A program made the position numbers and the translations under genes. From positions 1 through 21,021 of the forward strand of contig JBBISU010000053.1 in NCBI GenBank assembly GCA_037441225.1: DNA of 21,021 nt. The letters run 5' to 3'. Within the stretch, counting starts at the first letter, position 1. The number at the start of each line of letters is the position of its first letter. A model generated the notes under the pieces. That model was not told where the DNA came from. It made no database searches and saw only the letters and a program-made list of their open reading frames with translations. Positions 16,085 through 21,021 of the stretch are shown piece by piece. The stretch is from JBBFMJ01 sp037441225 (GTDB lineage Bacteria > Acidobacteriota > Thermoanaerobaculia > UBA2201).

Positions 16085-16340
16085 AAGATACAGCCTCCTT
16101 TCCTTTTTCTATAATTTTTACTACTCTAAAATGCTTTAACTTTGATATGGGTCTTGTTTCCCTTATTAAAACAGTATCACCAACTTTGCATATTTCTTTT
16201 GAATCATGGGCTAAAAAGCATTTTGAAGAACGAATATATTTTCCAAAAGTCGGATGCTTTTTTAAAGTTGAAACTTCTACTTTAACAGTTTTTAAGCCTG
16301 ATATTTTAACAACTTTCCCGATTTTTTCACTTAATGGCAT
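16059..16340 (-). CDS. rpsQ: 30S ribosomal protein S17
   Basis: 93 residues from ATG 16340, starting MPLSEKIGKVVKISGLKTVKV. An OB-fold protein of the 16S 5' domain. KTVKVEVSTLKKHPTFGKYIRSSKCFLAHD and GDTVLIRETRPISKLKHFRV match the family. An ATG six codons earlier (16358) is rejected: AAGGAG lies 7 nt before 16340 and the family begins here. It overlaps rpmC by 14 nt and rplN by 26 nt. Confidence 0.95.
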   Translation of the reverse strand: MPLSEKIGKVVKISGLKTVKVEVSTLKKHPTFGKYIRSSKCFLAHDSKEICKVGDTVLIRETRPISKLKHFRVVKIIEKGKEAVSYDTDENIT

Positions 16341-16524
16341 AACCCTTCTCCTTTGCAATTGTTAGTATTCTTGCTATATCCTTTTTAATATTATAAATTT
16401 TCTTCTTATTTTCCAATTGTCCTAAACTTTTCTGGAAACGAAGCTTATATAAGGCTTCAAGATTATCAGTATACTGTTTTTTTAATTCTTCTTCACTCAT
16501 TTCCATTAAAACCTTTGCTTTCAT
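16327..16524 (-). CDS. rpmC: 50S ribosomal protein L29
   Basis: 65 residues, a two-helix protein at the tunnel exit next to L23. It starts MKAKVLMEMSEEELKKQYTD, and LYKLRFQKSLGQLENKKKI matches the family helix. The start shares one base with the rplP stop (TAATG) and has GGAGG upstream, so the pair is coupled. Confidence 0.96.
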   Translation of the reverse strand: MKAKVLMEMSEEELKKQYTDNLEALYKLRFQKSLGQLENKKKIYNIKKDIARILTIAKEKGYAIK

Positions 16525-16946
16525 TATAAAACCTCCTGCTCTTTCCTTGAAACAATATTTGTTCTTATTGAAAGCTTATTTGAAGCAAGTCGAAGTGCTT
16601 CGTAGGCAATATCTTCAGGGACCCCTTCTATCTCAAAAATTATTCTTCCTGGTTTGACTGGAGCTACCCATCCTTCTACATTTCCTTTTCCCTTTCCCAT
16701 CCTTGTTTCCTGTGGCTTTTTTGTTATTGGCTTATCAGGAAAAATCCTTATCCACATCTTTCCACCCTTTTTTATATGCCTAATAATTGCAATCCTTCCT
16801 GCTTCAATTTGTCTTGCTGAAATCAAACCCCTTTCCATTGCCTTAAGCCCATAATCGCCAAAGGCAACCTTAAACCCTCTTGTTGCAATTCCCCTAACCT
16901 TTCCTTTTTGCTGTTTTCTATATTTTACCTTCTTTGGCATTAACAT
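16524..16946 (-). CDS. rplP: 50S ribosomal protein L16
   Basis: 140 residues, starting MLMPKKVKYRKQQKGKVRG. The conserved RMGKGKGNVEGWVAPVKPG and IFEIEGVPEDIAYEALRLAS are present. L16 contacts the A-site tRNA elbow and helps organise the peptidyl-transferase region. ATG 16946 is favoured over the one two codons later because AAGGAG lies 7 nt upstream and the family commonly starts ML-PK. Confidence 0.97.
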   Translation of the reverse strand: MLMPKKVKYRKQQKGKVRGIATRGFKVAFGDYGLKAMERGLISARQIEAGRIAIIRHIKKGGKMWIRIFPDKPITKKPQETRMGKGKGNVEGWVAPVKPGRIIFEIEGVPEDIAYEALRLASNKLSIRTNIVSRKEQEVL

Positions 16947-16957
16947 AGCACATCTCC

Positions 16958-17611
16958 TTATATCTTTCTAAACTTTTCTTTGTACTGGTCTCCCTTATAA
17001 ATCCATACTTTAATCCCCAAAATACCATAAGTTGTGTAGCTTTGGGCAAAACCATAATCAATTGAGGCACGAAGTGTTTGCAAAGGAAGACGGCCCTCTT
17101 GATACCAAACAGATCTTGCAATTTCAGCCCCTGCTATTCTTCCAGAGACTCTTACCTTTATTCCTAAGGCACCAAACCTTAAAGCTGATTCAATTGCTCT
17201 CTTTACAGCCCTTCTAAAAGCAATCCTTCTTTCCAATTTATTTGCAATTGATTCAGAGACAAGTTGAGCATCTAATTCAGGCCTTTGAATTTCTATAATA
17301 TTAATATAAACTGGTTTTCCCGTCATTTTTTGCAATGTTTCTCGCAGTTTATCTACTTCTTGACCCTTTTTTCCAATTATAACCCCAGGCCTTGCAGTGG
17401 ATATATCAATTCTAATTTTATTACCTGTTCTTTCTATTTCAACATCTGAAATTTGAGCTTCCTTTAATTTTTTATCCTGTTTTAAAAAATTACGAATTCT
17501 CAAATCTTCATGAAGATAATTAGTGTATTCTTTCCCTTCAAAATAAAAGCGGGATTTCCAAGTCCTGTTATAGCCAATTCTAAATCCATAAGGGTGTGTC
17601 TTTTGTCCCAT
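16958..17611 (-). CDS. rpsC: 30S ribosomal protein S3
   Basis: 217 residues, starting MGQKTHPYGFRIGYNRTWKS. A type II KH domain is marked by GVIIGKKGQEVDKLRE. The S3 C-terminal domain carries RRAVKRAIESALRFGALGIKV and ARSVWYQEGRLPLQTLRA. S3 forms the mRNA entry channel with S4 and S5. The start overlaps the rplV stop by one base (TAATG). Confidence 0.97.
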   Translation of the reverse strand: MGQKTHPYGFRIGYNRTWKSRFYFEGKEYTNYLHEDLRIRNFLKQDKKLKEAQISDVEIERTGNKIRIDISTARPGVIIGKKGQEVDKLRETLQKMTGKPVYINIIEIQRPELDAQLVSESIANKLERRIAFRRAVKRAIESALRFGALGIKVRVSGRIAGAEIARSVWYQEGRLPLQTLRASIDYGFAQSYTTYGILGIKVWIYKGDQYKEKFRKI

Positions 17612-17961
17612 TATACCTCCTTTTTTTCTTTTTGATCTAATACCAGCTGCAAATGTAACATACGATGCTTATATAAATGAAACCTCCCCATAGGAGCAGG
17701 TCTGCCCCTTTTAAATGAAGGAGCTGGGCCTAAGTTTACCTTTTTTACATATAAATTTTCTATATCCCTTATATCATGGTTATTTTGAGCATTTGCAACT
17801 GCGGATTGCAATAACTTTAACACTGCTTTGGTTCCTCTTTTGTTTGCAAACTTTAAAATTGTCTCTGCTTCTTCTACAGGTTTTCCTTTAATTAAATCAA
17901 TTATTGGTTTCATCTTTTTTGGCGAATATCTGTAAAATCTTAAAAGTGCCTTAACTTCCAT
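17611..17961 (-). CDS. rplV: 50S ribosomal protein L22
   Basis: 116 residues. YRYSPKKMKPIIDLIKGKPV near the start and the extended beta-hairpin FKRGRPAPMGRFHLYKHR that lines the nascent-chain tunnel are diagnostic. The hairpin is where macrolide-resistance changes occur in other bacteria; nothing unusual is seen in it. The gene follows rpsS after 8 nt. Confidence 0.97.
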   Translation of the reverse strand: MEVKALLRFYRYSPKKMKPIIDLIKGKPVEEAETILKFANKRGTKAVLKLLQSAVANAQNNHDIRDIENLYVKKVNLGPAPSFKRGRPAPMGRFHLYKHRMLHLQLVLDQKEKKEV

Positions 17962-17969
17962 AAATCCTC

Positions 17970-18260
17970 CTATTTAAGTTCCGCCCCTTGTTCAGCTTTT
18001 TTCCCACCATGACCCTTAAAGATCCTTGTCAAAGCAAATTCTCCCAATTTATGGCCTACCATATTTTCTGTGATATAAACAGGAATAAATTTTCTTCCGT
18101 TGTGAACATGGATTGTAAATCCTATCATTTCTGGAACAATTGTAGATCTTCTTGAATAACAAGCTTTTATAACTTTTTTTTCTTTTTTTTCATTTAGTTC
18201 CTGTATTTTTTTCAATAAATATTCATCTACAAAAGGACCCTTTTTTACACTACGAGGCAT
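17970..18260 (-). CDS. rpsS: 30S ribosomal protein S19
   Basis: 96 residues, starting MPRSVKKGPFVDEYLLKKI. RRSTIVPEMIGFTIHVHNG followed by ITENMVGHKLGEFALTR is the S19 signature. S19 pairs with S13 in the 30S head. It lies 3 nt after rplB. Confidence 0.97.
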   Translation of the reverse strand: MPRSVKKGPFVDEYLLKKIQELNEKKEKKVIKACYSRRSTIVPEMIGFTIHVHNGRKFIPVYITENMVGHKLGEFALTRIFKGHGGKKAEQGAELK

Positions 18261-18263
18261 AAA

Positions 18264-19088
18264 TTATTTCCTCCTCTTAACAATATATTTTGAAGATGTC
18301 TTTCTAACCTTCCTTGTTTTAAAACCCTTTGTTGCCTTACCCCAGGGAGTGCAGGGATGCCTTCCCCCTGATGTTTTTCCCTCACCTCCACCTAAGGGAT
18401 GATCCACTGGATTCATTGAAACCCCTCTGTTATGGGGTCTTCTTCCAAGCCAACGGGATCTTCCCGCTTTGCCCAGTGATTTATTTTCATGATCAATGTT
18501 AGAAACCTGTCCAATAGTTGCCCTGCATTCAAGTAAAACCATTCTTATCTCACCAGAAGGAAGTCTTAGGTGAGCATATCTTCCTTCTTTTGCTAAAAGT
18601 TGTGCTTGTGAGCCAGCTGCCCTTGCAAGCTGACCCCCTTTTCCTGGTTTTAGTTCTACATTATGGACAAAAGTACCAAGAGGAATATTTTTTAAAGGAA
18701 AATTATTTCCTGGCGCAATTTCTCCTTTTTCTGCTGCAATAATTTTATCACCTACTTTTAAATTAACTGGTGCAATTATATATCTTCTTTCACCATCAGC
18801 ATACAAAAGTCGAGCAATCCTTGCAGATCTGTTTGGATCATATTCAATATGTTCAACTTTTGCTTCTATATTTCTTTTATCTCTTTTAAAATCTATTATC
18901 CTGTATAATCTTTTATGTCCTCCACCTCTCCACCAGATCGTTATTTCACCATAATTATTCCTTCCCCCTGAAGATTTTTTACCTCTTGTAAGTGGTTTAT
19001 AAGGTTCTTTTGTTGTTATATCATTAAAATCATCTGTATCAAAAAACCTTCTACTTGGTGTTACTGGTTTAAATCTTATAAGTCCCAT
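18264..19088 (-). CDS. rplB: 50S ribosomal protein L2
   Basis: 274 residues. L2 is required for subunit association and peptidyl transfer. GGGHKRLYRIIDFKRDK in the N-terminal OB domain and the C-terminal GVSMNPVDHPLGGGEGK are signatures; the first His of the motif is kept and the second, His in E. coli, is Leu, a common variant. The gene lies 2 nt after rplW with AAGGAG upstream. Confidence 0.98.
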   Translation of the reverse strand: MGLIRFKPVTPSRRFFDTDDFNDITTKEPYKPLTRGKKSSGGRNNYGEITIWWRGGGHKRLYRIIDFKRDKRNIEAKVEHIEYDPNRSARIARLLYADGERRYIIAPVNLKVGDKIIAAEKGEIAPGNNFPLKNIPLGTFVHNVELKPGKGGQLARAAGSQAQLLAKEGRYAHLRLPSGEIRMVLLECRATIGQVSNIDHENKSLGKAGRSRWLGRRPHNRGVSMNPVDHPLGGGEGKTSGGRHPCTPWGKATKGFKTRKVRKTSSKYIVKRRK

Positions 19089-19090
19089 GC

Positions 19091-19381
19091 TTATACTCCT
19101 TCAAAAAATTCAATTGTTTTTTCACCTTCTTTAAGGCGAACATAAGCCTTTTTAAAGCCTGATCTATATCCTCTATATCTTCCATATGCCTTTGGCTTCC
19201 TCTTTAAATTAACTATTTTAACTTCCTGAACCTTTACCCCAAACAATTTTTCCACTGCCTTTTTTACTTCTATCTTGTTTACCTTTCTTGAAACCTCAAA
19301 GCATATTATATTCCTTAAGTTTTTAAGATTGGCTGATTTTTCTGTTTGAATTGGCCTTATTATAATTTCCTGTGGTTTCAT
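19091..19381 (-). CDS. rplW: 50S ribosomal protein L23
   Basis: 96 residues. The start (IIIRPIQTEKSANL) matches the family, followed by CFEVSRKVNKIEVKKAVEKLFGVKV and a basic loop KRKPKAYGRYRGYRSGFKKA. L23 is the docking site for trigger factor and SRP at the tunnel exit. GGAGG lies upstream of the ATG, at the end of rplD (1-nt spacing). Confidence 0.97.
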   Translation of the reverse strand: MKPQEIIIRPIQTEKSANLKNLRNIICFEVSRKVNKIEVKKAVEKLFGVKVQEVKIVNLKRKPKAYGRYRGYRSGFKKAYVRLKEGEKTIEFFEGV

Positions 19382-19382
19382 T

Positions 19383-20003
19383 TTACATCGCCTCCTGCAA
19401 TTTAAGAACTGCTTCTTTTGAAATAATCAAATTCTTATGTTTTAAAACCTCATAAGCATTGATTGAATCTAAGAAAAGACAATTTATTTTTTGTAAGTTT
19501 CTTGAAGCAAGTTTTAATTCTTTGTTGCTAGCAAAATCTACAAGGAGAACTGATTTTTTCAAATTAAAATTATTTAATTTAGTTACAAGTTCTTTTGTTT
19601 TTGGCTTTTCAAGTTTCATTGAATCAAGTACAATTAAAGAATTTTCTTTAAATTTTTGACTTAAAGCAATTTTTAAGGCCTCTTGTTTTTCTTTTTTATT
19701 TATTTTTAAATTATATTTCCTTGGTTTTGGACCATGAACAGTCCCTCCATGTCTCCAAAGAGGTGAGCGAATACTACCAATCCTTGCTCTACCTGTCTTC
19801 TTTTGCTTCCAAAGTTTCCTCCCAGAACCTGAAACTTCACCCCTTGTCTTTGTGGAAGCTGTGCCCTGTCTTTGATGAGCAAGGTAAACCTTTACATAAT
19901 GCCACAAAAGATGTTTGTTTAAAGGTTCAAGAAAGACATTATCTTTTAGTTCTAATTTTTCAACAGATTCATTTTGCCAATTTTTTACATCTATTTCTGC
20001 CAT
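19383..20003 (-). CDS. rplD: 50S ribosomal protein L4
   Basis: 206 residues. The long tunnel-wall loop is recognisable: RQGTASTKTRGEVSGSGRK and KKTGRARIGSIRSPLWRHGG. L4 narrows the exit tunnel opposite L22. In E. coli it also represses the S10 operon; the operon leader is outside this window. The ATG directly abuts the rplC stop codon, with GGGAGG inside the rplC end. Confidence 0.97.
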   Translation of the reverse strand: MAEIDVKNWQNESVEKLELKDNVFLEPLNKHLLWHYVKVYLAHQRQGTASTKTRGEVSGSGRKLWKQKKTGRARIGSIRSPLWRHGGTVHGPKPRKYNLKINKKEKQEALKIALSQKFKENSLIVLDSMKLEKPKTKELVTKLNNFNLKKSVLLVDFASNKELKLASRNLQKINCLFLDSINAYEVLKHKNLIISKEAVLKLQEAM

Positions 20004-20627
20004 TTAATTCCTCCCACTTTCTCTGATTAACAAATAACTTCCCTTACCACCTGGAACTGCCCCTTTTAAATAAATTAAGTTCCTTACTTTATCAACCTTT
20101 ACAATTTCCAAATTTTTTACTGTAACTTTCTCACCACCCATTCTCCCAGCCATCTTCATACCTTTCCATACCCTTGAAGGATAAGAAGACGAACCAATTG
20201 AACCAGGAGCTCTATGAAACATAGAACCATGGGAAGCAGGACCACCTCTAAAGTGATGTCTGAAAACAACCCCTTGGAAACCCTTTCCCTTTGATATTCC
20301 TGTAACATTAACTTTTTCTTTTTCTTGAAAAATAGTGCACAATAATTTTTCACCTACTTCTTTATCAGGAATCTCTTCATACCTTATTTCCATCAATTTC
20401 TTCAAAGGTGCATTTGCCTTTTCAATATGCTTTAAAAAGGGCTTAGGAGTTTTATTATTTTTCATTGGTTCAATTAAACCAATTTGTAAAGCATTATAAC
20501 CATCTTTTTCCTTTGTCTTTTTTTGAACAACTACACAGGGACCTGCTTTTACAATTGTTACTGGAGTGAAAATATCTTCTCTATAGATATGTGTCATTCC
20601 AATTTTTTTACCAATTATTCCCCTCAT
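20004..20627 (-). CDS. rplC: 50S ribosomal protein L3
   Basis: 207 residues, starting MRGIIGKKIGMTHIYRED. The central extension GKGFQGVVFRHHFRGGPASHG and RAPGSIGSSSYPSRVWKGMK reaches the peptidyl-transferase centre. E. coli has a methylated Gln (Gln150) in this loop, while SSS occupies the region here, so that modification should be absent. It lies 18 nt after rpsJ with an AGAGAGG site. Confidence 0.97.
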   Translation of the reverse strand: MRGIIGKKIGMTHIYREDIFTPVTIVKAGPCVVVQKKTKEKDGYNALQIGLIEPMKNNKTPKPFLKHIEKANAPLKKLMEIRYEEIPDKEVGEKLLCTIFQEKEKVNVTGISKGKGFQGVVFRHHFRGGPASHGSMFHRAPGSIGSSSYPSRVWKGMKMAGRMGGEKVTVKNLEIVKVDKVRNLIYLKGAVPGGKGSYLLIRESGRN

Positions 20628-20645
20628 TTTAGACCTCTCTTTCTT

Positions 20646-20957
20646 TTATGGTGTTTTAATATCAACATGGACACCTGCTGGAAGTTCCATCTTCATTAAA
20701 GCATCTAAGGTTTGGCTTGTGGGTTCAAGAATATCAAGTAATCTTTTATGTATCCTCATTTCAAATTGTTCTCTTGATTTTTTGTCAATATTTTGATCTC
20801 TGTTTACAGTAAACCTTGATATTTCTATTGGCAATGGAATAGGACCTGAAACCTTTGCACCAGTCCTTTTTGCAGTATCAACTATTTCCATTGCTGATTG
20901 ATCAAGCAATCTATGATCAAAACTTTTTAATCTAATTCTAATTTTTGATGTTTGCAT
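20646..20957 (-). CDS. rpsJ: 30S ribosomal protein S10 (NusE)
   Basis: 103 residues, starting MQTSKIRIRLKSFDHRLLDQS. The loop KVSGPIPLPIEISRFTVNRD and the ending MELPAGVHVDIKTP are family signatures. S10 lies in the 30S head; as NusE it joins NusB and NusG in antitermination. The gene begins 9 nt after the tuf stop with AAGGA upstream, so the S10 cluster is read on from tuf with no separate promoter visible. Confidence 0.97.
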   Translation of the reverse strand: MQTSKIRIRLKSFDHRLLDQSAMEIVDTAKRTGAKVSGPIPLPIEISRFTVNRDQNIDKKSREQFEMRIHKRLLDILEPTSQTLDALMKMELPAGVHVDIKTP

Positions 20958-20966
20958 AAAAAATCC

Positions 20967-21021
20967 TTATTCCAATATATCTGTAATTGTTCCAGCACCA
21001 ACAGTCCTTCCACCTTCCCTT
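20967..21021 (-). CDS. tuf: Elongation factor Tu, C-terminal 18 residues (partial)
   Basis: The minus strand at the window edge reads REGGRTVGAGTITDILE and then TAA. This is the C-terminus of EF-Tu domain 3 (family form REGGRTVGAGVVTKI). Only the end of the gene is inside the window. It places the S10 cluster directly downstream of tuf, the common str-S10 arrangement. Confidence 0.93.
   Translation of the reverse strand, partial: REGGRTVGAGTITDILE

Noticed and set aside
16341..16358. Upstream ATG of rpsQ giving MQRRRVM
   Set aside because: No Shine-Dalgarno and deep overlap with rpmC; the ATG at 16340 has AAGGAG at 7 nt and the family start.
1..21021. CRISPR arrays, tRNA or rRNA genes, insertion sequences or attachment sites
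   Set aside because: No spaced short repeats, cloverleaf or rRNA-like sequence, transposase or integrase coding, or terminal inverted repeats were seen; the only direct repeats are within the protease gene.

Overview
The window is bacterial, A+T-rich (about one third G+C by eye, not computed), and every gene I can support lies on the minus strand, so transcription runs from high to low coordinates. The phylum is not resolved. The type Z (zinc) S14, the zinc forms of S4 and L36, a zinc-finger L24, a zinc-LID adenylate kinase, and the EF-P and L3 signatures fit a deep-branching or uncultured non-proteobacterial lineage. Two exact 55-base repeats at the edges of a 100-N gap suggest a short-read draft or metagenome assembly.

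Region 1 (about 5565-21021) is an unbroken translation/transcription/secretion superoperon. Its order is tuf(3' end)-rpsJ-rplC-rplD-rplW-rplB-rpsS-rplV-rpsC-rplP-rpmC-rpsQ-rplN-rplX-rplE-rpsN-rpsH-rplF-rplR-rpsE-rpmD-rplO-secY-adk-map-infA-rpmJ-rpsM-rpsK-rpsD-rpoA-rplQ-efp. This is the classical S10, spc and alpha series with no insertion. Spacers are 0-58 nt, several genes overlap, and most starts have a GGAGG-type ribosome binding site. The less usual point is efp, the gene for elongation factor P, placed 2 nt after rplQ. The protein has Asn where other EF-Ps carry the modified Lys or Arg.

Region 2 (1-5406) is one very large secreted multidomain metallopeptidase gene, incomplete at its 3' end. 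It is driven from its own consensus promoter (TTGACA, 17 nt, TATAAT). The order of parts is: signal peptide, propeptide, a Cys-rich HEWGH zinc peptidase domain, FN3, a beta-sandwich-like module, FN3, a six-blade kelch propeller, a second beta-sandwich-like module, FN3, the assembly gap, FN3, and a jelly-roll domain like that of immune inhibitor A.

Three points in this gene deserve attention. (1) The gap is flanked on both sides by exactly 55 nt that match the two ends of the kelch-containing segment at 1302-2470. The gap is therefore best explained as a second, near-identical kelch module lost in assembly, and the gene as one continuous frame across it. (2) The well-placed ATG after the Shine-Dalgarno is one base out of frame with the protein, just before T10 and T7 tracts inside the signal-peptide codons. 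This is either a sequencing error or a phase-variable/slippage switch. (3) The architecture, with FN3-propeller repeats on an M36-like or related peptidase, may not have been described.
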